Below, in pieces: positions 22,409 through 33,651 of a stretch of 64,000 nucleotides of DNA. The translations under genes and the position numbers were made by a program. The notes beneath the pieces are model-generated. The model ran no database searches and was not told where the DNA came from. It saw only the letters and a list, made by a program, of their open reading frames with translations. Source of the stretch: Marisa cornuarietis (taxonomy: Eukaryota > Mollusca > Gastropoda > Architaenioglossa > Ampullariidae); assembly GCA_004794655.1 (NCBI GenBank), contig SMMW01000033.1:4375501-4439500 (forward strand). Reading direction: 5' to 3'. Every line of letters starts with the position of its first letter. Position 1 is the stretch's first letter.

Positions 22409-23643
22409 ATGGTCACCGGTCGATTCGCCCCAAGACCAAATTCGTCCCTACCAATTCGCCCCACAGAAAGTCAATTCGTCCCACGTAGGTCCAATTCGTC
22501 CCAAGACAGAAGTCAATTCGTCCCAAGCCCAAAAAGGCCATGAAATAAGTAGCTATTAAAGTCAAATATTACCAAACGAGTCATACGTCTTTCGAACAAT
22601 AGAATTATAATTAGATACGCAAACTCATCGGCCTGTTTTAAGCAGCGCCATGCGAATAAGTGAAGCCACCAATTTGCGAACGCATCTTCAATGGGAAATA
22701 GACATGATTTTTCTTTTAGATTTTGTTGTGAACTTGTAGTCTGATTTTTTTTAAATTTTTGCTTATGATTATTATTATTAAAAATATCCGTTGGGCAACT
22801 ATATTCATTTAAAATCGTTCAGTGAGGGACACAGCAAAACGTTACTTTTTCGTTGGAGAATGTGACTGGACCCGGAAGTTAATGCACTTCCGGACTGGCA
22901 AACATGTTGGAAAACCCTCCGAGGTCGTTAATACAGGGGTTTTCCAAGTAGACACACTGTTGGGAATAGTGTGGAATAAATTTTGTTAACAAAAAGGGGA
23001 GATTTTTTACAGATCTGATAATATAGCAGTAGTCTTAGGAAGACAACAGACTGGTTGGGACACAAAATCTCAGTCACTCATTAACGTTTGTGAGAGCCCG
23101 GTGCTCGCTTATTAGCCAGTGTTTTCGCGAGCAGACGACATTTCCAATAGCCCTTAATCGAACCTTTCATAGCATGTGCCATAATTCCAGGCTTCATGTT
23201 TCCTGCTTTTGTTGATACTATTTAACCTGCCAGTCTTCAGATTTAGTTTAGTTCTTGTTTTCTCTCATACACACTTTAGCTTGAAGTAGTTTGACATCTT
23301 TCCAGCAAAAGTAAATTCTCCTTTTGACAGACTAGATTTCAATTCTCATGAGGTCAGAGCTTCCTGAGTTGTGGAAGATATTGATAAAAACTTTTTCCAA
23401 AATAGCAAGTCCTGGCGAGAGTCCCAGACCCTGTCCACTCATCCCTGATTACTGATAACTAGAGGCTTCATAAATTTCCAGAATTCCAGAAACAGAACCC
23501 ACCCTTTTGTGTTTACTCTAGTTATGCTCATCACATCCCAACCCCAAAAGAAAAAAAAAAAGAGAAATTTTGGCTTAGTCGAACTGACCCTAATCGAATC
23601 GACCTTAGTCGAAACGACCCTAGTCGAATCGACCGGTTACCAT
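22409..23643. mobile_element. 1,235-bp inverted-repeat element with opposed TTCG arrays
   Basis: The ends are inverted repeats: ATGGTCACCGGTCGATTCG (22409 on) and, on the other strand from 23643, ATGGTAACCGGTCGATTCG. Just inside the left end are six AATTCGYCCC-type units (about 22420-22530); inside the right end are four related units, RTTCGACTA-like on the minus strand (about 23575-23635). The interior is AT-rich and non-coding apart from spurious reading frames. The two arrays face each other, as transposase-binding subterminal repeats would. The superfamily is not assigned. A short AT/CAT duplication at the edges is possible but not provable. Confidence 0.75.
22872..22893. promoter_or_regulatory. 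ETS-type dyad CCGGAAGT...ACTTCCGG
   Basis: Two perfect 8-bp arms are separated by 6 nt. Each contains GGAA in the ETS-factor context. The site lies inside the inverted-repeat element. Whether it binds anything is unknown. Confidence 0.35.
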
Positions 23644-26354
23644 CGCAGCTACACGCGACACTGTTGTAAGGTGCACACAGGAATAAGACATATCTGCAAC
23701 GGCGTTCCAAAAAATATATTTTCCAAATTATTTTTAATTCTGGACGGATCAACGTCTCTTTTTCTTACTGTTATTTACACTAACAACCGTATGAGCAACT
23801 ATGCCCGTATAGACGTGCAAATCAGTCCCAATGGTAAATTTTCACAATTGAGGCTTTAGTGACAGTACGTAAGCAAACGGACAAGCATAAATTGTAATGG
23901 TCACCTGCAGCTTGCAAAATTTGACAAAAATGAACGATGCTTACCGTGTGGTATTGTGAAGTCGTTTGTCGTCTGCTGCCCGAGCATAATAATGGGGGTT
24001 TGAACCTTTACAATCCTCGGGTTCAAACCCGACGTATTGCTCCACCTTCTGGCCATCATATGCTTACGGAGACATAGCGAGGACGATGTAACGTCGCACG
24101 TAATTTGTGCGCGTGGGGTGGGGGGGGGAGGATCTTGAGGATTTGCTGAGCATGGGTGAAAATCGCCAACTTTTAAATTAGATAATAAGCCGCTGTGTTT
24201 CAAGCGCTGAATATTTATATTATCTCTACCTACCAAAGTCTGTTTTAACTCGGACCAAATTGGATAGGTCTTTGAGAATTCAGCAACTGAGGACTAATTT
24301 TCAGTTTACTACAAAGCCCCCATACTATATCCCAAATTGATCCTTACACTAGCTACTTGCACATACCTATTTCTTTAAATGCAGGATAGTGAAAGTTTGC
24401 CTTTGTACAACAATAACAAATTTGTACGTTTTTCTTTAATTGCCCATTATTATTTACTGTTTCACAAGTAAAAATATTACATTCCATTTGATATCCTCTT
24501 TCATGAACATGAGTAGCACATACTCACTGGAAAAAACAGGATCTCGAAAGGTAATCAGCAAATGTAAGCTCAGAAAACTAAAAGCAGGAATATAAGATTT
24601 ATGTTGTCAAACAGGACTAACACAACAATCTGCTGAAAGGAATTGTTTTACTCCTCGAACACTACAAATATAACTCTTCTCAATTAGCTGAGATGCAAAT
24701 GTAAATAGCTCATTTTATCAATGTAAACATCCAAAATCTTTCGATCAGATACTATTAAGCTGTATGGTTCACTATATATCCAGAGAAGACTTCATAAAAA
24801 GTTTTCTTTCAATAATTCAAAGATTTTACAAAAATATAATTTATATACAACCATCATTACTGTTTTTGTCATTACTGAAGTGTTACAATTCACATTCAGG
24901 TACGTACGCTGAGCTCCTTTTTCGGTATGTGCAAAAATATATGCTATATAACAGCTATATGCTTACTGAATGTTCCCATAGGGCACCGATGTAAACCTTC
25001 ATTGGTGTTGACCAATCCGATTACAGAGGGTGGATGAGACATATTTCAGGCCCCCCCCCCCTTACTTTCAAACCCATGTTACAGACAACAATTGTATCTT
25101 TCTCTACTTCCGATCATTTGACAATGTGCGCAGACTTCCAGATAAAACCTTACAATTTCATGATGGAAGGTGTTGTGGACGGCTCGTTTGTTGCTGCTCC
25201 GGCCACTTTCGCTGGAACATGTTTCTCTTCCGCGAGACCCACATAGGTCAGAAGCAACCAGGAGTGTTCAGGAGTGTTGTGCCGTTTCCAGCACTTTTTT
25301 TTTTTAATTCACGTGTGCGATGACGTGAGTAAGGAAGGGTGAGTCGAGCCGTATAGCTTGATGTAACGTGACAGGAGACTGATGACATCTGATGTTGATG
25401 CCCGTCTTGTCTTTGTCTGCACGACATGCCCCAAGGCAGGATTCTCCCTGTTCCCTGCACATCATGCTGAAATTTAGTTAGCAGTGGCACTTCTTTCTAG
25501 TAGACACCTAAGGCTTTGCGCATTACAGCTCCTTTCGAGTATTGTTCCTCTGAAGTACAGTAGATACTTTGTATCTGCCCTTTTCAAGACGAGCATCTTA
25601 TGAAACGGACTAAATTTGGGTGCAAATTGTACAAGATAAGAAGATTTGTTACTGGGCACATTTTGTGTACGGGACTTCGGAGAAGTTGGTGTCATTCTCA
25701 TTTTGACTGCTATATCTGGGAGAAAAGCGTGTTGTTTATGGTTTCTCTTGTCACAAGCGACACTTTTGAAATAATGGCAATAGCTGATAAGAGATTCGTG
25801 ATTCGTCATTGTCAGATTTGTAGAAGCCTTTTTAAACAAATTTATTTCAACTACAGCGGGGAGTACAATTGACAGCTGTGTAAACCAGAGTTCTCCTCAC
25901 AGACAAATTCGGGAAGCGTTTATGTACGTGCTTGGAAAGACAAACATGTTGTCTGGAGATGATGCGATGTTCGTCCATCTTTTCGTATGGGCGCTTCTGA
26001 CGGTCAGTTGTGACACTGGGATGACCTGGAAGCTGAACAATATGTTGTAAACCGCATAGCATACCCCCGCATCACAGTTTCAGGTATATGGGCTGTACAT
26101 TTCTATCAGAACGAGGTGAGATAAGCCGAAGGTACGTCAGCAATACAGTGGTTTCTTGGGGTAGGGGAAAATAAAACTAAATATAAATAAATTTATTTAT
26201 TCAAATAAATGTCACTATTAAAAAGGGCAAATTAAATATAGGCTAAGAAGCCAACACCATCACCATTCCACCAACCAAAGAAGGAAAATGATCCAAAAGC
26301 TCCACCTTGACAATGACGAAGAGGGGAAGACGACACAAAGAAACGCAATAGACA

Positions 26355-26356
<2 letters not shown>
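23644..26356. other. Non-coding sequence
   Basis: No gene is supported. An inverted repeat GGGTTTGAACC (23996-24006) / GGTTCAAACCC (24020-24030) is present, as are a G run at about 24117-24130 and a C run near 25051-25060. The frames in this stretch are short and without recognisable motifs. Confidence 0.5.
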
Positions 26357-26398
<42 letters not shown>

Positions 26399-26407
26399 GT
26401 GTGTGTG
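26357..26407 (+). repeat. (GT)n microsatellite
   Basis: About 25 GT units with one GC interruption. Confidence 0.95.
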
Positions 26408-26954
26408 AAGCAGGAATCATACTTTCAAAGAAGAGCTAATATAAAACAAACTCGTAGTATTAATGACACATTCACTCAGGGCGACCACCCACATATTTTT
26501 TTCCCGCTTGCAGATGGGGAAAGACAAGTGAAGGATAAAGAGGGAAAAGGTGGTTTGGTTGTTAACGACTGAGACTGCACAACAACAGGTACAACATCCA
26601 GAAAGACTTTCTCTATCTGAAACAAAACACGCAATCCTCAATGTCTTGGTGACAAAAGATTTATTTTTGCGCTTTAGGGTCACCTGAGAAAGATCGAGAG
26701 CTTGAGTCTGGAAGGTGGGGAGAATGAAGAAGACGCAGCGAAACGAAGTAAAATTGCTCATTTTGCAACAATGTTGGCAGGTTTTTCCTGTCGATTTTCG
26801 CCTGCAGTCCAACACCCTCATCCAAGCCAGCGATGTTCGTTACTCGAATTATGTGGAAGTGAAGTCTGACGATGAAAGGATTGGGACCTTTGAGTCTCAC
26901 GACATGGCTTCCAGCGGGGACAACTGGAACAGGTGAGGCAAGGCTGGTTGTTCG

Positions 26955-27000
26955 TTGGTACTTTACGCCGTGTCAGCATCAGGAGCTATATCATGGCAAG
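26955..27000 (-). mobile_element. SINE-A fragment (3' body)
   Basis: On the minus strand this matches the 3' part of the SINE-A consensus seen at 43160-43320 and 61977-62168 (CTTGCC.TGATATAG..CTAG.TGCTG.C..GGCGTAAA-like). Only the last 45 nt are present and diverged. Confidence 0.55.
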
Positions 27001-27805
27001 AAGGGTAAGGTAATACATGTCCCATGTGAAATAGTGGCGACAACTGGAAACAGTTCAGGCAAAGCTTTTTCAATGACAACAGCACGCGAAACTCTTCACA
27101 CTACCGCCTCTTTCCCCTTCTCTCGGGCAGGCGCGCATGCACGCACTCACATAGTGGGATGGCGAAAGAAACAATATTTGTGGTCAAATAATCTTTAGCG
27201 GATGCTGCGTGTTTGCTTTAATACACGTATTTTTCAGTTTTGTTGTGTGCTATGTTATCAGTTGTTATCGTATTGTAAAGTAGCTCTTGTCATTCTCCGC
27301 AATTTTATCAAACTCGACGGTCAAACGGTCTGATTATTATATATGTACACACACATTGAAGTGACCAATAAAATCATCAGGGCACTTCTTTCTTTTTTTC
27401 TTTATTTCTTTCTAGAACATTTATTTCACATTACAGCACATCACATCATAAAAGCACAAAATTTTCCCCCACCATCACTTCAGGCTCTTCTCTCTCTTTA
27501 TATAAATAATTCCATATCTAATCACATCAGACATACATACCACACATACAAGAAAAACACACACTCACACACAAGGCAGTCAAATCAAACAAAATTTAAC
27601 ACACTTACTCTTGTACATACAAGTCATTAAAAAAATCGCATCAAACATGTGCGTCACATAATATATATATATATATAAGTTTAGTTGGATTAAACATGGG
27701 TATATCGCACAGTTGTAAAGATATATCGAGAAATCTCCAGTCACACATACACAAGCAACATCTATATATATATATATATACATAGCATAACTCACTTTAA
27801 ACAGT

Positions 27806-27807
<2 letters not shown>
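27001..27807. other. Non-coding sequence with short AT repeats
   Basis: I see no gene. (TA)n tracts occur at about 27661-27676 and 27763-27780, next to the large CA repeat. Confidence 0.5.

Positions 27808-27858
<51 letters not shown>
27808..27858 (+). repeat. (CA)n microsatellite
   Basis: About 25 CA units without interruption. Confidence 0.95.
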
Positions 27859-27859
<1 letters not shown>

Positions 27860-28372
27860 TGGTACATATTTATTTATCCCCAACACACATTTTTTCAGAT
27901 TTTTTAAGCACAATATCACTACAGGATTGAGGGACTATAATTACGAGCATCAATAACTTGAGGGCATTGAATTTTCTTACCCAGGTGAGCTTAAACATTT
28001 TGATATATTGTTCTGTATCAGATTTAACCTCGACCTCCTGTATGCACAGTTTTCTCTGCAATTTTCCTATGTGGTCAGATTTCTCATCCCAAATAAATTT
28101 GTAGCATAGTTGCTGCAGGTCTTTAATATCATGGTATGGAGAATTTGCTTGAAGTATTCACAAGTAAATTAGCTTAGTTAAAATTAGGGATGTGGTGATT
28201 CTTTTTAGTCAAAACTACATATTTTTCTTTATAGTTTAATATGTATCGGATACTCATCTGATGCTATACCATGGCCCTGATAAATTCAGGTGGATTATCC
28301 ACCCAGCACAGTGATCTTACATAAGGAAAAACAAACCCAACAAGTGTGACAAAAAAACTCTCAACCTCACCC

Positions 28373-28384
28373 CTCTCTCTCTCT

Positions 28385-28462
<78 letters not shown>

Positions 28463-28482
28463 CTGTCTCTCTCAAAAGACGC

Positions 28483-28509
<27 letters not shown>
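28373..28509 (+). repeat. Compound (CT)n(CA)n ... (GA)n microsatellite
   Basis: CT units (28373-28386) run into about 35 CA units (28389-28459), then a CT-rich spacer and about 13 GA units (28483-28509). The CT and GA tracts are inverted with respect to each other, so the locus could fold back or form a triplex. Confidence 0.9.
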
Positions 28510-28514
<5 letters not shown>

Positions 28515-31500
28515 CGTGAGACCAATGAAATGATCAGATAATTTCTTTCTTTCCTCTATCGTCTTTTACCTCGACAAAAGATGGTTACGATGTTGAAAAA
28601 AAAGAAACGATAGATTTTCTGTAATCATTTTTTTCCTAACATAAATTCTTTGTTATGACAAGACCCATGTACCAAACACTTATTTCTTAACAGCTGCCGC
28701 AGAAATTGGCAAAAAAAAAAAAAAAAAAGAAGAAGAAGAAGAAAAGAAAAACCCTTTGGATGTGGGAATAGGATGCTTGGCATTCGCGGGCTGCCAAGAC
28801 TCCCATCAGTCATTGTCGCAGCTTGGCGGCCGATCTCGAGTCTTGGATGTTCTCGAGAGACGCCCGCACGCCTTGTCATTCCCCAGCAGACTTTATGCCG
28901 ACCCGACTCCTATACACATTCGGAGCAGAACTTACATCAGTAACGCCCACCTACACGCGTTCATAAACAGGTTGATGCTGTCAGAAGCGCCGCTCACTGC
29001 CCTCACCTGTGACGGCTCGTCAAGGCGGAAGTGTCATGGTCGGTGCGTAGGCTGAAACGATACTTGCACGAGATGCTAAGGAAATTTCCCAAGAGAGAGA
29101 GAGAGAAAGAAAAAAAAAATAAAGAGAACGGAGGAATGAACCAGGGAGAATAAAACAGAAATGCATCAAAAACAAGATGTCTTGCATGTCAAGAAAAACA
29201 TCCAAGGAATGCAAATGAATTAGTGAAACTCGCGTGCGACACCTACAACTACACCTACGCACCGACACGTTGCCACACACACCGCAAGAGGAAAGAGGAG
29301 AGCGCGTCGTCTGCTGTTACTTTATCGCCAACATCGAACAACTCTGTTTTTGTTTTTTGTTTTTTGGAGTTTTTTATTTATTTTTTTTTTGGTCGAGGAG
29401 AGCGAAGAGGGGAGGCTGTTGATGGGGTTAGGGACTAGACTACATTTATTAAATTTTCTACTTACCCGATTTAACCACCTAAGCAACACGACTAAAATAG
29501 CAGAGTCAAGAGTTGATAAAGGGAGGTGACAGAAAGTGAACGTAGACGCAGCATAAACATATTTGTGGGGAAAATAATACTGAGCCGCTATGACAGGAAT
29601 TAAAAATTGAAAGTGTGTGTGTGTGTGTGTGTGAGAGAGATCGTTTGCAAAGGGAGGTAATACTTTCGGGGACAAATAATATCTGGCTTAGATTGTCTCG
29701 CCTTAACCGAGTTCCACTCTCGCGATAGTTCCATACTTCGTGAAAAGTCTGATGCAAATAATAATTAAATCATAACTTTATAACTTTTTTAATCACCAAG
29801 AACCTTTTAAAACAAAAAGATGTATATCAATCCGTAAACGAAAGCTTAAAATGTTTAGAAAAAACTCTCTTCCAATAATTTTCTTTACTTAAAAAATGTC
29901 GAGTAAAATCCAGTGTAAGATGTAGTCACTGCACCAAGGAAGGTGTGTCGATGTGCGATATTAGCTACACGGTCTACAACGAAATGTGTGAGCTTCAGTC
30001 ACTCTATCAACCAAGCGGGATGTTGAAAAAAACAACCCCAGTCTGCACTGACTAGAAGAGTAGCGTGTTTTTAGGGCCAAGAGCGAGTCAAGTGAAGCAT
30101 GTCAACAAGACCTGTGAGTTTCTTCGTTTTGTTATTCTTCTCTGCCTGTGTCTGTCTGTCTGTCTGCGTGTGTCTATGTCTGTCTGCCCATCTGCTTATT
30201 TGTCTGTAAACTCACCGACGTGTACGTAACCGCCTGTCTTTACACAGTTCTTCAAAACAGCAGATAATTTGTCACTTCTTTCTTTCTTTGACTTTCTCTT
30301 CTTTTCCTTGACTCTTTCTTTTTCTCTATCATTTCTTTTATAAACTATCCGAGGTACACGCGCTTAACATTTTGATAAAAAAAAAAGATCTTTCTCATCT
30401 TCTGGAGTGTAAAAGGACTCACGTTAACAGAGATGGGTGCTAGAAATAGCCTGAAATACTGTCTATAGCCTCCATTCGCTTGATGAGGTGTCATCCATCG
30501 TAAATACGATCCTCATGTCTCCTCCCTTCTTTCTTTTTTTGTTTTTGCCACTCTCTTCATCTGCGCCTCGCTTCTGTTTTAACTCTCATTCAAAGCCATT
30601 GCCGTGCAGAGACGCAAAAAATGTCCTTTCAAACTTCATTTCTCTGCTCCTGTCTTACATCTTCATTTAGACCGAAGAGAATGAAACGGCCGCTGTGAGG
30701 AGTAGCGCTAAGCAAACGACATTATCAGTGCGGTCAATTTACAGGAGGGTGACGAGGGGAAAGCTAGGCGAGCCGTCTTTGTTTATCTTTTTTATGGTCG
30801 ACAAGGCTTAGTCCAGTCAGCTTCTCGTTACCTCCAGTTGATGCGCGGATGTCGATCGGTCCCGGCGAAGCAGTAACTCAGGTCTCCCCCACTCCATTTG
30901 TCGTCAGGGAAGTGGCCACGGCAAGTCGAGTCTACCGAGGTGACGGAGGGTTTATGGCATGAGACAAATGCGCGGATTTGTAAATGAGAGGGTTTCAAAC
31001 GTCTGATAGAAATGCACAGGTTCTCCTCCTCTTCATGCTGCCTTCTTGCGGTTTACGAGGCGTGCAAAGTTTGATACCAGCAGATAGAGGCACTACATCA
31101 CACGGGCACGTGGCTCGAGTAACGGTTCCTTCCTTGCCGGTGTGAGGGTAAACTTCCTTCACAACACATATCTTTCTTCCAACTGTCAGATTTTCGCAAG
31201 GTTTGTAAACATGCCGGCACATCTGTCCATGATTTATTAGCAACAAATGTATGGAGACTGCTCACCGGAAAATGCAGACGATACCCTGAACCCGACTGCA
31301 TTAGTGCCGGGTGGAAGTTCTCGCTGCCAGCTGGCTGGCCTGCTAACACGGGTTAGACTTGATGGTTCAGCTTGGTTGGTCGTCATTGTCAGCTGTAACC
31401 TTACTTGCCGACCTCCACCGCCGTTGCATCATTATCTTTGAGACTGTTCTCTCTTTTGTACGCGTGTCACTCTCCATCTGGCGTTACACCATCCACACAG

Positions 31501-31674
31501 CATAAAACATACTCACGTCTATCAGACATGCACCCCTTTCGCCTTTTCCCAAACATGTATACATACCCCATCCGCCTAATCACCCTTTAATGGATTTTCG
31601 ATAAAACTTATTTTCTCACTTCGCAAGCCAGCATGATAACAGCACTTTCACATCTTTCTGTCTGTCTGTATTAC

Positions 31675-31679
<5 letters not shown>
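28510..31679. other. Non-coding sequence
   Basis: No gene is supported. The stretch has A-rich tracts (28711-28745), a GA tract (29094-29107), a GT/GA tract (29612-29640), CTGT-rich runs near 30150-30180 and pyrimidine-rich stretches near 30270-30340. The 99-codon frame at 28756-29055 has no recognisable motif. Confidence 0.5.

Positions 31680-31752
<73 letters not shown>
31680..31752 (+). repeat. (CA)n microsatellite
   Basis: About 36 uninterrupted CA units. Confidence 0.95.
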
Positions 31753-31754
<2 letters not shown>

Positions 31755-32423
31755 TTCTAGGAGGCTGCATCAATTTCTATAAAGCACTCGTTTACTTTTA
31801 TGTAAGACAGTTCTCGTTGATTGGAGGAGATAAAAAGCAACTGACACCGCCTGGTTCAGTGCACATTCGCGCCAAATGAAGTCAGTCGGTCGGTGGAAGG
31901 GTGGGGGTGGGGGGTTGAACATGAGATCTTGTCAATGAAAAGGCGAAACAGCTCTGCCAGAAGTACGGCAGTTTCTCGGTTTTTGCTCTTAATTAAATTC
32001 GGGGAATTTTTTTCCCCCTTCCACTGGGAAGTGAATTATGGTCACCGGCTGTTGCACTTTTCTTGGCGTCGAGATTTGCTTGTGCGGGTTGTCACTATTT
32101 AGTTTTATTCTCGTTTTTACTATCAGCAATTTCTTGTTTTTAGAAGCACCTTGAGGAAAAACATAATCAGTGTTCTTTTTTTCTTGTGCGAAATAGAGAC
32201 ACGCGCAGCCCCTAGCCTCAAGAACGCACCCACGCACACGCACGCACGCACGCACCCATGCACGCACGCACTCTCTCAGTCCAACCAGCTTCTTGTAACA
32301 GGGTTGAACGCTGATTTTCTTCTCTTCGTCTTCCTGGCTGATTATCGCATCTTCACATACGCACAGCCTCAGGCGTTGTAGTAACACCGTGATACATACG
32401 TGCCTTCGTATGGGATGAAGGGG
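31753..32423. other. Non-coding sequence
   Basis: I see no gene. A G-rich run is at about 31902-31916 and a GCAC/ACGC-rich tract at about 32225-32270. Confidence 0.45.
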
Positions 32424-32720
32424 ACTCACTCACTCACTCACTCACTCACTCACTCACTCACTCACTCACTCACTCACTCACTCACTCATCGACCGTTTAT
32501 TGCTGCTTCTTGCTGAGTACCGTTACTAGGGAAGGGAGATATGTGGCTGCCGTAGTCCCTGTCCCCTTCAATGTTGCTTTTCCCACCGATCCAAAGCCTT
32601 GCTACAGCACCGGAGGTCACTCTCAAGCGGTAGTGATGAACCCAGTGCACAATGAAGACCTCCAGGTTTTCTCCTGATTACCATCTGCGGCTTCCTGCAC
32701 TTAGAGTGGCCCGATTTGCT
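32424..32720 (-). mobile_element. Possible retroposon 3' end with (TGAG)n tail
   Basis: On the minus strand, about 230 nt of unique-looking sequence ending in GCAGCAATAAACGGTCGA runs directly into some 16 TGAG units (ACTC on the plus strand, 32424-32488). A unique body ending at a four-base tail repeat is how RTE-type LINEs and their SINEs end. No protein text supports the family, so this is inference from structure only. Confidence 0.35.
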
Positions 32721-33597
32721 TTTGACAGCCCCATAGCCTCGGGAGCAAAGAGCTGCTTTGACTAAAAGCTGCTGAGATCACCTACAGGGTAGTTTTGAAA
32801 ACTTTAAAGTCTCCTGTTAAGAGACTGCTTCGAAACAAGCTTTTATAGGTTCTCAGACAAAACTACAGATTTGAAATGCTGGTCGGTTCATCTTTTGACC
32901 GTCGGCTGAAGACACAAACAGTACAGACGGAAGATTTTTCTCAAGGGACAGCACTCTGCTGAGACGCCCTGAAGAAACTGGAATAGTTTTAGAAGCTGAG
33001 CTACATTTGTACCCTTACAAGAGAAGTACACATCTGATACTTTTGTTTCTCATTGATTAATTGACTGATTTGGAATCAACCGGAAATTCTTGTGACACGA
33101 CGATTTTGATGGCAGTAGACGGTGTGTCAGAACATGTATCACCTGATGAATAAAGGTGCGGAGATGAACTGATTCGGCGAAGTTTAATTTCTAAAAAAAA
33201 ATAAAAAAAAAAAAAATAAAAAAAATAATAATAATAAAAAATAAACAGTCGAGCAGCAAAGTATCGAAGTCCAAACGTCCAAGAAAGACAGTTGCAGTAC
33301 GACTACTGTTTGTCTGCTCCCCAGAGACCAGTAGCTTCCTGAACTCTCAGGAACTCGGCTGTCGTGTTTGCTCTGTGCTGGTTTTTTTTTATATTTTGCT
33401 TGTTTGTTGCAAAATTGGATCTGCAATAGTGTAAACTGTTTTTAGACTTTCCTCTCCGTTCTCCATTCCCACCCACATCCACATGCCCCAGGGAAGCTTA
33501 CGAGCGAGAGCGACAGTGTGTGTGTGTGTGTGAGTGAGAGAGCGAGAGAAAGAGATTTAACCAGAACAAACTGCGCGATTGTCAATCCCATTTTGGG

Positions 33598-33603
<6 letters not shown>
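32721..33603. other. Non-coding sequence
   Basis: I see no gene. There is an A-rich tract at about 33193-33245 and GT/GA tracts at about 33517-33555. Confidence 0.45.

Positions 33604-33649
<46 letters not shown>
33604..33649 (+). repeat. (CA)n microsatellite
   Basis: About 23 CA units, preceded by GCGCG. Confidence 0.95.

Positions 33650-33651
<2 letters not shown>

Noticed and set aside
28756..29055. 99-codon plus-strand frame in GC-richer DNA
   Set aside because: No motif, no clear start context and no splice sites to support it.
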